From the NCBI GenBank assembly GCA_051294375.1, contig CM119267.1, positions 17,588,937-17,652,936 of the forward strand: a stretch of DNA of 64,000 bases, in the 5' to 3' direction. Shown piece by piece: positions 1 to 10,814 of the stretch; position 1 is the stretch's first letter, and each line of letters starts with the position of its first letter. The DNA is from Paraspadella gotoi. Its lineage: Eukaryota > Chaetognatha. The notes below the pieces were generated by a model that was not told where the DNA came from, did not search any database, and saw only the letters and a program-made list of their open reading frames with translations. The position numbers and the translations under genes are program-made.

Positions 1-708
1 TCAGAGGGGGAAACACACCATCACAGGCGTAGTGTTCCATCCACAGTCCTAATGACTTCCCTCTGCGTTGGCAAAGCGAGAACCGTCCTGGTGACTGGAT
101 GCGTCACTGAGGGTCGGAAGCCCCCCAAAGCCAACAGTGAGGATGCCCCATCCCAATGGGCATCAACAGGCAACCCGGCTGTTGCCATAAGTGGTGAGCC
201 CTACTATCGAGACACGCAACCTTCTCAGGGTACGCTACGGACAAACGCCTATGCCCTGCCGACTTCGGGTACGCTACGACAAACGCCTATGCCCCTGGGG
301 TACGCTACGACAAACGCCTATGCCCCACAACTCGCGCTCTTTCTCTCTCTCTCTCTCCCACTATGGTAACAGTCTTGTCAGACACCTCTCAGGCTTGAGG
401 AACCTGAGTGATGTCTTGGCCCGGGGATCCTGGTGGCGGTATATTCACACCGCCTCAACGTCCGTCATCCTTCAGCCAAATCCCATTGGCTCAGAGGGGG
501 AACACACCATCCCAGGCGTAGTTGTTCCATCCACAGTCCTAATGACTTCCCTCTGTGTTGGAAAAGCGAGACCGTCCTAGGGAACCGCGCCAGTGACTGG
601 ATGCGTCACTGTAGGGGTCGGAAGCCCCAAAGCCAACAGTGAGATGCCCCATCCCAATGGGCATCACAGGCAACCCGGCTGTTGCCATAAATACCGTTAA
701 TACAATTC
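1..708. repeat. Interspersed repeat, tandem dimer with internal 30-40 bp repeats
   Basis: The window opens inside a repeat unit of about 480 bp that is followed by a second, partial unit starting near 433 (GTGGCGGTATATTCACACCG). Each unit contains the stretch from CAGAGGGGGAACACACCATC to GTTGCCATAA. The first unit also carries three tandem copies of GGGTACGCTACGACAAACGC (starts about 227, 267 and 298) and a short CT-rich tract. The same dimer lies at 11120-11856. Translations across it are repetitive and match nothing I know, so it is treated as a non-coding mobile repeat. The left end is outside the window. Confidence 0.75.
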
Positions 709-2069
709 ATATCATGAAGCTTGAAACGGAAACGTCACCGTAATACGTTTTTTTTTTTTTTTTTCATTTTGAATTTTCCGACAATTCGGTAGTGTGCACT
801 AATTAACCTGCCTGAACCACTCTCTTCTCGCCCTTGCAGCAGCAACGGTGACTGCATGCCTCGCAACGCCATCTTTATCGTCACGTCTTCCACGGCCTCT
901 TTCTTCTCCGCTCGTCATCATGCTCATAATGTACGGCACGACGATCTACAATCCTCAAACAAAACGTTAGTCTTTTGTTACATTTATTATCAAATGATGT
1001 TATGTTATTTTGTGATTTTTGGATAATTGACCTACCAAACCGCTGGTGAGAGTGATGGAAGCCCTAGGTATTTGAGTCTCTGAAGTTTAGTAACTTAAAA
1101 GTGGGAAAGTTAACTAACAAACTAACTAAATTAGCATAATTCAAAAAAGAATATTTGACTTCAGGAAAAGGCCAACGAGGCGACGGGAACTAGGCAAGTC
1201 GGTCAGTCGCAGATCAGAAAGATCGAAAAGGTACGATGTCGAAGAAATAAGTCACTATATGGTTATTATAATAAAATGAATATCAATATACTAATTACTA
1301 TTTTAAAAATAATTCTTGTTTTATTGAAAGTAACAATTTTGCTTATTTCCTTTTTTTCCGTTTTCCTCGCTCCCTTTCTCTACAGCCCCATCATCCTCTG
1401 CGCGCCAAATCTTTGCCCGACGATCCCGCACGTTCCTCGCCATCTTGGCGCCCAAGATTCCTACCTCCGACCGCCACGCTCAATCAGTGACGCGTTCCAC
1501 GGCGACGCCGCCGCAGCAGCCGCGGTGGAACCGCTTTCGGTCGGCGCGCTCGCCAGCCGAAACGGTTGAGGACCGCGCGGTTTCGGAAAGAGTTCGCGAC
1601 ATGGCGAACGGGCGGCGCCGTTGCCGTCGTCGCAGGCGCGGCCGCCGTCGTTTCAACGCCGGAAAACGACGAAGGTGCGAAAAGGTAAAAAAAAACTGAG
1701 GATAAATTGAAGGTGTTCCGCCGAGAGACCAATCAAAAACAAACGGAGCTAATGGAAAAACAAACAAATGGGAAAGAGGTCGCCTCGGTCGGATTGGGTG
1801 ATTAAGTTTTCCCGCTAACCTTCGAGAGGGCGCCGCCATTTTGCTTTTCACTCGCTTCACGATTGTTTTTGTACCCTCTTTTTGAAATAAAGGGCTTGAA
1901 TTTTAATTTTGAAGACAGTAAGGTAGTGCATACGGCTAAACCGTATACCAAAAGAGACAATTAGACCAATTCAAAGTTATTTATTCTTCATAATTTATGA
2001 TTCAACCTTGTCACTCTCAATTTTCTTTTTTCGAATCAATCAAGAGCTCTATAAATCTTATTCATTTTA

Positions 2070-3490
2070 CTTCATTTCAATAGAGATTTCTCTCGCGTAA
2101 GCTGCACATCTTCTTGCAAATTTCGTCGGAAGCTGCAGTATCTCGTCTGCGAAGGCTCCTCAGAGAGCGAGGAACGGGACCGCCGCTGGACGCGCTGAAT
2201 TGATCGTCGGTGGCGACATTCTTTCGCTGTTTCTGTGTGGAATTCAAAGCGCGTGTTGCATTATCATGTTTCTCACCTTCAATCAAAGGAATAAAGGCAA
2301 CGTATCCTGTGGCCCCAAAATAATCCCAATAATGTCTTGTGGATTCAAATTTAAAAAATTCTTCGAAATATTCTGGAATAGGGAAGATAAATCTATTGGC
2401 TTCAAAATCTAATTGACCTGCTCAGCTGGGTTTGCATTTTCTTTCTGGTGTTCATTCACATCAGGGACTAAAGGCAATTCATCTTGTGGTTTCAAATTCC
2501 CATAATCTCCATATACAGGCACTATATCCTGGGGCTTCAAAATACCATAATCTTCTAATAGTGGCACATAATCTTGCGATTTTAAAATTCCATATCGTTC
2601 TAATAGAGACAATATATCCTTTACCTTCAAAATCCCATAATCTTCTAATCTATGTGATATCCCCTGACTATTCAAAGTCTTATAATTTCCAAAATTTTGT
2701 TCTGTTTTCATCTTTCTTGCCTGGGTCTACATTATATTTCTGACTTCCATTCATATTAGGAACTAAGGGCAATACATCTTGTGGTTTCAAAATACCATAA
2801 TATTCTTAATTTAGGCAATAAGTCCTGCGGCTTCAATATTCCATAATCTTCTAATATAAGCAATATGTCTTGTGGCTTCAAAATCCCATCATTTTGCAAT
2901 CTACTCAATACGTTTATTAGTCTCAAAATATTATCATCAATAAAATTGTTCATGCTCATATCTTCTCCTTTTTGGCTGGTTCTACATTATTTTTTTGACG
3001 TTCATGGCAAATCAGGGACCAAAAATACCAATAATCCTCCAATATAGGCAACAATCCTGTGGCTTTAAAATACCGTAATCTAATAAAGACAAAATGTCCT
3101 GTGGTTTAAGGTTAGCCTTCTTCAATATTCTGTCTCGGCAGAATTTGACGCAATCATCGTTAGAGCGACGCGTAAACTCGACTCGTTTTCTCCCGCGACT
3201 CTGTGTAGAGTGTATGTTATAAAATTTTAGTATCCGATTTTAAACAATAAATCCCGTCGTTAAAAGTCTGAATTATTCTGGAAAAAAATAAAATTATCGA
3301 AGTACCCGAAAAGACGTATGGCTTTCCTTTTTCGGGGCCGTTGCCTTCTGATCCCTCTCTTACGCGATTGGCGGCGGCTCTGCTTTTTGGGCCGCCGATC
3401 CCGGTGCGGCCGTGAGGACGACGCAGACGACGACGACGGCGATGAACGACTTCATCGGGATTCTTCGATATATTTTAAATTTATGCGACA
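2070..3490 (-). pseudogene. Frameshifted copy of the nested ILKPQD-repeat gene
   Basis: This is the counterpart of the minus-strand nested gene at 13250-14685. Fragments of the repeat protein are readable at 2409-2711 and 2756-2959 (units such as DYGILKPQD and the C-terminal NPAEQVN before TAG). The signal-peptide exon lies around 3318-3490 but differs by several single-base indels from the better copy. The same in-frame TAG follows AEQVN here, so that stop is not a random error in one copy. The frame breaks elsewhere probably come from the assembly. Confidence 0.6.
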
Positions 3491-4721
3491 ATTCTGCTTT
3501 CGTTGGAAAAAAAAAAGTTTAAAAAAATCCTTATGGCGGTAAACTCGCAGATTGTGTTTGTTTGTTTTGGATCGATCTTAAGGGGATTAGTTCTTAATTT
3601 AAAAAAAAAAATAATTAGCCGGTATTGCTAAGGGGAATCGCTAGTAAGTGCGAGCATTGATTTGCGAGCACGCGCAACAGGTCTTCAAGGTCGAGTTCGC
3701 TGGAGAGAAAGCGGGACGAAATCTTCGTAGTCGACGTCGCCGGCGAGTTGAGCGTCATCGCCTCCGACGAAGGGTAAGGGGTTTTTTAAATTTTTGTTTA
3801 ATTTTTTTTTTTTTTTAGTTCTTATTACACAACACCTTACTGTAGTCACTGTTATTAGTGATATGTTGTTATTGTTTACTCGTTTTTTTGTGGCAGAGAA
3901 TCCCGTTCAATCGAACTCCAACGGGGACGGCGCCTCTAGCGACGGAAAAACAAAAGACGACAACGCGACAAAAGGTTAATTTTTTTTTTTTTAAACATGA
4001 CATTAAAACGACCGGGTCTTCATGGTTAACTTTTAAAAAAAGGCCGAGACGAGTTAGAAGATCTCCGGCTGTCGTCGGCAACGCTGTCATTACATCCCAC
4101 GAACTGACGACGCCACGTCGCGAGCTAGCGCCATCTCCGCGATCGTCGTCGTGAAGATGAAACTTGGACGATGGATTCGACGTCGGCCGAAGAATGGCGC
4201 GCGTGGCGAGGGATAACGACGACGTCGCGGAAACGTGAGGCCGAAATAGTTCTGGTTTTACTCTATAACTGATTGTTTTCTGTATTGAAGTGTGTCTAGT
4301 TGTTTTATGCATTGAATTTATTAAGCTTATCTAAAAAAAATTTTTTCTCGGTCTGCTTGCAAAAAAATTTCCATGTAAATATTTATATTATATTTTTTGG
4401 ACAAATTGATTTTCTTCCCACGATTTTTCTCCCCTCGTCGCACTTCAACTCCCATTAAGCGCAAATCATCAGGTGGCAAAAAGTGAAGACTTATATTTTG
4501 TGTTTTTTTTTTTTGTTTTTTTTTGCTTGACAACTTCACAAATCTAAACCATTTGGGAACATCATTTTTAAATTCCAGGCAATTTCTAGTTCTCTTTCCC
4601 TCAGGGATGAATATTTTGGTTTCGCTGTGAATGAAAAAAAATTAGGAAAATCCGAGTCAAATTTTTAAAAGCTGGAGGGAAAAAAATAAAAAAGCTTCCC
4701 ATATAAAAAGACTACTTGCGA

Positions 4722-4886
4722 ATATCATAAACGAGACTGTGAGAAGAGTCTTGAGGGAACCCTGCTATGTCATTATCTTTAAGAGTGAATGAGGCCTTAA
4801 AAACCAAGCCTGTCCAAAGTCAGGAACAAGATAGCTTATTTATAAATGAAGGATAATTTTTATATTGGTTGTACCAATTTCATATG
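4722..4886 (+). repeat. Repeat family B copy (palindrome-ended, about 170 bp)
   Basis: This copy ends in TATTGGTTGTACCAATTTCA, in which ATTGGT-TGT-ACCAAT is a perfect palindrome. It runs from the ACGAGACTGTGAGA region through GATAGCTTATTTATAAATGA. The same sequence occurs at 15950-16124, 40341-40515 and 45007-45200, and inverted at 25418-25530 and 25994-26165. Confidence 0.75.
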
Positions 4887-5879
4887 ATTTTAAACCAATT
4901 ATCCCACTCTCTATCCAATCACTCCTGCACGCCCTCTTCAGTCGCACCCCTCAAGTCGTCGTCAACGACGCGGACGCCCTCTCTCTCACGCACAATATCA
5001 TCGACGACCCGCGATCCTCATCATCTTCCTCATCGAACAAACCCGACGATAGAGCGCGCCTTTCGATGGCGCCAACGGACCGCCGGCGTTCACGACGTTC
5101 TCGGCGTCGACACCATCGGCGACATCGCGGCGTAGGTTTCGACCACACCGCGGCGTCGGCGGCGCATGGCGACGCCGGCGTCTTAAAGACTCCGCGGCGG
5201 CGACTACGGAAGTCGTGCTTCAGTTTCAAGGCGCCGGCGTCTCAAAGACACCGACGCCGGAAGGCGCGGCGTCGGAGGCGACGAAAGTAGGTGACGACGA
5301 CGTCTTCGTCGAGGATCGAACGGCGAGGGCGCCGAACGCGGAGTCGGCGACGCTGCGGCGGACACGGCTGAACTTGAGTCGGCTGCAGTCGCATCACAAG
5401 ATGAGGCTGCAGCGGGGGTTAAGAACGAGAAGAAAGCATCGCAGGTATGGATAATGGAAGCGGGGCTGTTGAGGGGGTATCGAGAAGAAAAGTTATTTAT
5501 TGGAATTTTAAATGACTATGTGTTGACTGTCAGTAAAATTGTAAAAAAATGATTTCAAACTGAATTAGATTTAGTCTTAGTTAAATTTCATTGTTTTTCT
5601 TGCGCAGGTCCTTGGCTTCATCCTGGTAGTTTCCGTCGGCATGTGGTCCCTTTCCTTCATCACCTACGTCGTGACGGCCGTCTGCAACTCTTGCACAATC
5701 TCTCCAGACTGGATGACGGCATTTGTGTGGTTGGGCTTACGCCTCGTCTATGGTCCAACCCCTTTATTTACTCAATGGTAAATAGCACCTTCAGGTCGGC
5801 ATTCTGGAATATTCTTACCCTCTCCTACTGTAGAAAGAAAAACATGATAAGGAAAGACTTGTCCAGATTGTATCAATGA

Positions 5880-6480
5880 GCCCAATTGCTTGATCTCTTT
5901 TAGATTTTACATTATGTTTCTATCTACCTTTGGTCATTACAATTTTGGTACGTCAACATTTTGTTACGCCTATCAAATAGTGGCACTCATGGATCTCAAT
6001 AGTACTCACTACTCAATGGCAATTAGTAAATGTCAAACGTGAGTTTTTTTGTTATGAAAGATTTTAAATACCGCCATTGTTATTTTACGGTAATTGTGTT
6101 ATTTCTGTATTGAAAATAAAAAGTTAAGGATTTGAAAAAAAAATTATTTGTATTTTTTAACACCAGAATGACAAAAATAAATCATAATAAATAAAAATAA
6201 CAAAAGATTTAACAAAAATACAGTGTTTAATTAGCCTCACAGACTGACCAATTGTAATTCACGAGCTTCTTTCATGTCCAAAGTTCCAAAGTTCATCCAG
6301 TTACTTATGAAACAATCCGCGGTCATTTTACGAAGTCCCAATCGATGTAAATTTCATTAAAAAAAAAAAAAAAATTGTCTTTGTCGATTCTTCAAAGATA
6401 GTTTAAACAAAATGGCAAATCGTTGGCGAGAATGATTCAAGGAATAAAACGAAACGATATAAACTGAATTGCAATAGCAA
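5880..6480. other. Intergenic, receptor copy 1 / lipin copy 1 (convergent 3' ends)
   Basis: AT-rich sequence between the receptor stop codon and the 3' end of lipin copy 1. It holds an AATAAA on the plus strand at about 6115, which may serve as polyadenylation signal for the receptor. I see no other gene. Confidence 0.5.
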
Positions 6481-6504
6481 AAAAAAAAAAAAGAAGAAAT
6501 CATT

Positions 6505-9500
6505 GAATCAAGACCGGATATCACGGCGTCCAGACCGGGCATAGGCTCGCGCCAGTAAACAAGGAGAATACTGTTCGCCTTCGAAGACGTAGCACTTGGG
6601 AGTGTTGGAGGTCGACGCTCGTTGGCGGCGTCCTTCGCGGCGGAATCGGCAGCGCGGAGCCAAAGGACGATGGAATGTCGACGGGGAAAGAACCGGCAAT
6701 TCCTGCACCGAGAGAGACCTCGTCTCTGTGGCGAGTCGATCAACTGAGAAAACCGGAGAGAATGTTTATATTTTATACATAACAAAGGTTATGGACTCTT
6801 GCAAGCATAACAATATATAGCGGCTGGTTTAATCCCCGTTCTTTGATCTTACTTGTAATATTTATTTTAAAATCGCTTTTAATTTTACCTGAAGTCTTTT
6901 TAAAGCTTTGTTATAAATTTCCGGTAGAGGCGCGATAGCTCCTTTTAAGATTAAGGGAAAGGCGTGATCAGCCATTTCGCGAAGGCTCGAGTATCTGTAA
7001 AAAAAAAAATTGGTCGTTGTTCTTTTTTTTTCCCCACTGTTTATGAACAGTGAAACCAATAAAACGATTATGAACTAAGTAAGTCACTCACGTCGTTCTG
7101 TAATTCTTCATGAGCTCGTGACAAATTCTCCCCTGGGATGACGGTGAATATCCTGGCCAATGGGACGCCCACGGCTCGATACGACGTGACGTCATTGGTT
7201 TTGTTCCCAAAACCCGCGAAGAAAGGGTATTCGCCTCTGTGGGGTTTGGGGAGGGGAAGAAACACGTTACTAACGTCGTTAGGTTCATTTTAACAGTGAA
7301 AGCTTTCTTTTTTATGAATCTAGTTCTGACATTCAAAAACCTGAGATCGTGAGTTTGAGATTACGTAAATATTTGATAAATATATTGACTTAGGTATAGC
7401 AGACGACAGTCTCAAGTGTCGTTCAAACATGATTCTCCACCTGATAGTTTCTCTTCATCCTCGACGACTCCCTTTATGGTCATGTCGGCCTCCAGCGTCG
7501 GAATCTCCGTCTGTCGCCATGGAAACAACATTGGCGATGTCCTTCAAAGCAGCCGATTTTAAATTCCTCCGGTTTCTTCTCGATAACTTCCCTAAAAAAA
7601 AAAAAGAAATTTAACGAGGCGAAAGGTTTTTCGTTTCCGTGGCCACGCCCATTTCTCGTCCGTCTCCTCTAACCCAACGATTACCGGTGAAACGGTGAAT
7701 GAGCGACGAAGGCGACAGAAGCCACGGCCCGTTGGGCAACGCGTTGGACTCGTGACGGACGGATTGCAAGTAGCTCCTGGTGATTCCCGCCTGGCCGATG
7801 GCGCGAGCGCTCAGGTAGATCAGGCGGTATCCGTTGTCGAGCGATGTGACGGTACAAAGCCGTAATCCCGTCCTGCGACCAGTCCTGCCGACTAGGGAGG
7901 AGGAATTGGCCTGTGAAGGCGAAAAGGAAGTTTAACTTACTTTAACTTACCAATCAAAGAGATATCCAGACTTACCCCAAAACGTCGGACTTGGTGATGG
8001 TTCGCATGATGTCGAGACCGATGAGTTTTTCGTCCCAATTCCACAAGAAGATAGGAGGCTTCGGCTCGAGACGTTCCTAGATAACGATAGTCGTTACGGA
8101 GAAGACGACGATAGTTGGCGCCCTCTTTCAGCGGAAGTTTGGCCTGAAGGTAGAGATACTAGGATAAGGATGTAATATACATAATAATGAATAATGAATT
8201 AATGCGTAGAATATAGTATATAGTATAAACGACGCATAGTCAAGAAAAGGTTTTGTTATTAGTGGCAGCTGGCACAGAGTACCGTCATTTACCAACTGCT
8301 CTCGGAGTGAGTCGAATAAGACTTGACGTATTTCGCCCGCCTGCTCCGTGCCGCGTCGGGTGCAAGCTAGCCGCGCTCGACGTGGAGGAAGCGAAGTCGT
8401 CGTCAACGTCGCCTCTCGCCTGTGAGTAGGGAGTGTGATTGGGTAAGTTTCGATTGCTGCTGAAAAGATGAGAGGCATGAGATATAGAGAGAAAGCGCTT
8501 AAAGAGAGAGAAAAATAAAGAGGAATCTTACGGGACGATCATTGTAGGAGCACTTGAGGAGAGATTATGCTTCCTTGTCGTAGTTGTTGTTGTTGTTGTT
8601 GGGTTTTCTTCATTCTCGACATTCTCGTACAGTTCTACTTCGCCCAATGAGAACCAAGACGCCATTTCGCTCGCCTTTTTCGATTTCTAGGGTTATCCAA
8701 AAGGTGGCGCCGGTATTTGGTTGGCGTTGCGAAAAAAAGCTTAAACAAGAATTAAATGTTGATAAAAACTCACGATTGGCTCGTTTGTTTCGCCCGTCAT
8801 TTGAGGTTGTGCTTATCGAGAAGCTCTGTGAACCGCCTGGAGGGAAGGGCCTGAAGAAAAAAAACCCGGTGCGAACATTAAAATTTTTAAAGAAAATAAC
8901 TTAAAAACGACTTTCTAACTCTTGGATCTCCCACCTCATGTATGCGCCCATTGGACAGCAAGCTATGGGTGCGGCGGACGGCCCAGTTGAAATATACGAT
9001 CCGCGATCTTAAAGACGAGATCGGGGTTGGCCAAGAATTGTCGGGTCGTTGCAAAAATTTGTCAAGGTCACGTGACCTGAGCATGAACCACTTCGTCGGA
9101 GATGGTCTGTTCGGGATTGGATGAAAATCGAGTCGTAAAACGGAATAGCGCCCCAATTAACGTCTTCTGGTCTGCTTCTTTACGCTGCCACTTTTGAGAG
9201 GCCCGCACAAAGGAAAAGTTTTATGTCGGATGCGTCAAGCTGACAGCTCGATGCGAAGAGGTTTCGCTGCCTCGAGGTTTCGGCTATCTTGGAGGCGTTA
9301 AAGCGGGTGGGGTTTCGCTTCTGCATGGGTTCGTGTCGAGTCGCCCGCGGCGAGAAGTTGCAGAGTAGGCGCTGTGAAAAATCACTAATGGTGATAGAAT
9401 TTTTTAGCAATTTTTTGCTATTTCACTTTTTATTATTAAAATTTATTTTATACATTTCTAGCGCTTGTAAAAATTGTAAAAATAATGTACACACAACGAA

Positions 9501-9676
9501 TCCAAAAATATATAATTCCTTACATTTTCCTAACCGATTATCCAGAGCCATTCCGGGATCGATTTCCCTTTTTGTTTGCCCTCGTAATCGCATCGAAATC
9601 CAGCTCGAGGCTTTGCACTGCATCCTGGTGGAAAAAGATTGAAATAATTAAAAGATTGGAAATGATTATTAGAAAA
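6505..9676 (-). pseudogene. Partial, frameshifted lipin copy (C-terminal half)
   Basis: This copy of the lipin exons at 17738-20840 is on the same strand and carries many small indels. C-terminal codons for [17 protein letters not shown] are readable near 6520-6560, the MADHAFPLI exon near 6890-6995, and the GFGNKTNDV exon near 7190-7230. The DIDGT region near 7990-8030 is disrupted relative to the other copy. It stops at the N gap 9677-9701, upstream of which the N-terminal half would lie, so it is truncated by the assembly. It is best read as a second haplotype of one lipin locus. Confidence 0.7.
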
Positions 9677-9701
9677 NNNNNNNNNNNNNNNNNNNNNNNN
9701 N
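9677..9701. other. Assembly gap (25 N)
   Basis: A run of 25 N. It sits exactly where similarity between the first block and the block at 11120-20840 ends, so the join here is uncertain. Confidence 0.98.
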
Positions 9702-10145
9702 GTGTAAACACCATTTTAAAAATTTTAAATGATAATGTAGAAAATCGTAGAACGAAAATGTTAAATATAAATAAAAAAAGAACATTACCTGCGGAGGGGA
9801 TGCAGCGGAGGCAGAAAGATAGCGGTAAACACGCTCGAGGTCGGCGACGCGGAGGATCAATTGGGATCATGATGAAGGCATGTGAAAAAGAGGAATGAGC
9901 CAAGGAAAGGAGGAAAAGAAAATGGTTGTGAGATTTATCGAGTTGCCAAGATAACCAGTCAAAATGAAAGTTTAAATCGTGAATTATTAATGTCGGCAAT
10001 TTTGACAGCTCTAAACAGCTTTGTATTTATTTTCTTCTCGTTTTTTGAAAAATAAATTCCTACGCAAACGGTACATAGGATACAAATAATCGTCTTCTTA
10101 CTCTCTTTGTCCCTTTAGTATTTTACTAATATCTTAAATCCCCTT

Positions 10146-10209
<64 letters not shown>

Positions 10210-10814
10210 TCTCTCTCGCACTTACTCTTTCCCACCGTTTACTTTTAACTTAAGTCTCAAGTTTAATTTTAAGTCCTTAAAACCAGAAGGACACCACGCA
10301 CTTCCTCTTCCCCACTCGATGCTTCATCCTCCATGTCGAGAGTCGGACAGGTGGGTCTCACCCTTTCCAATTCTCCAAGATAATTCCGAGAAATGAGTGG
10401 TGGGGGCGAGGTGACTCGGTTCACGGTGGGCAGATGGCGCCGAAAGAATTTAAGACGCTAAAATGACTGGAATACTCCAGATGGAAATGACGTTTTTTTT
10501 TAGTCGCCGTCGAAGAACGGAGTGAGTGGGCGGTTGGCGTGTTTATTTTTAAAAATTTACTTTGATCGAGAACTGTCAAAGGTTTCAAATAAATATTTAT
10601 AGGCTGTAAAAGGTGAGGTGACATTCGCCGAGGAAAAAAAATATTGATCCGAAATTCAAATTCTTTTCGAAAAATGAATTGAAGGAATAAATCAATGAAT
10701 AAATGAATGAATTTATAAAAAAAAATATTCATGACGGAACAAATGAAAAAAATATTCACGATTATTTAATAGATAAATGGTATAATGAACGAACGATTAA
10801 AATTTTTCTCTCAG
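9702..10814. other. Single-copy segment between the duplicated blocks
   Basis: This stretch has no counterpart in the other block. On the minus strand a short open stretch near 9787-9863 could encode ILRVADLERVYRYLSASAA before a GTAATG donor; I cannot assign it. There is a (CT)n microsatellite at 10151-10217. I found no receptor TM1-TM2 exon, so the receptor N-terminus is missing from this scaffold order. Confidence 0.45.
10151..10217. repeat. (CT)n microsatellite
   Basis: About 65 bases of almost pure CT dinucleotide with one interruption (CATCT). Confidence 0.9.

Larger units (their letters stand above)
840..5879 (+). pseudogene. Frameshifted copy of the 5-HT2-like receptor gene (TM5 to C-terminus)
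   Basis: This is a near-identical copy of the receptor exons at 12004-17116: TM5 exon 840-965, a 66-bp exon 1165-1230, loop exon 1386-1684, further loop exons near 3681-3775, 3896-3975 and 4046-4232, the long loop exon about 4945-5447, and the TM6-TM7 exon about 5608-5879. Small indels break the frames. The TM5 exon is 1 base shorter than its partner, the loop exon 1386-1684 is 2 bases shorter, and the TM7 region carries extra bases in GGGCTTACGCC and GGTCCAACCCC. The differences are indels at short runs, as expected from an unpolished duplicate haplotype, so this is probably not a biological pseudogene. A real recent tandem duplication is the alternative. Confidence 0.7.

Noticed and set aside
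1480-1860. Open frames on both strands over the receptor loop exon
   Set aside because: They are shadows of the plus-strand third-loop exon (1386-1684 and 12559-12859), whose plus-strand frame joins neighbouring exons in phase.
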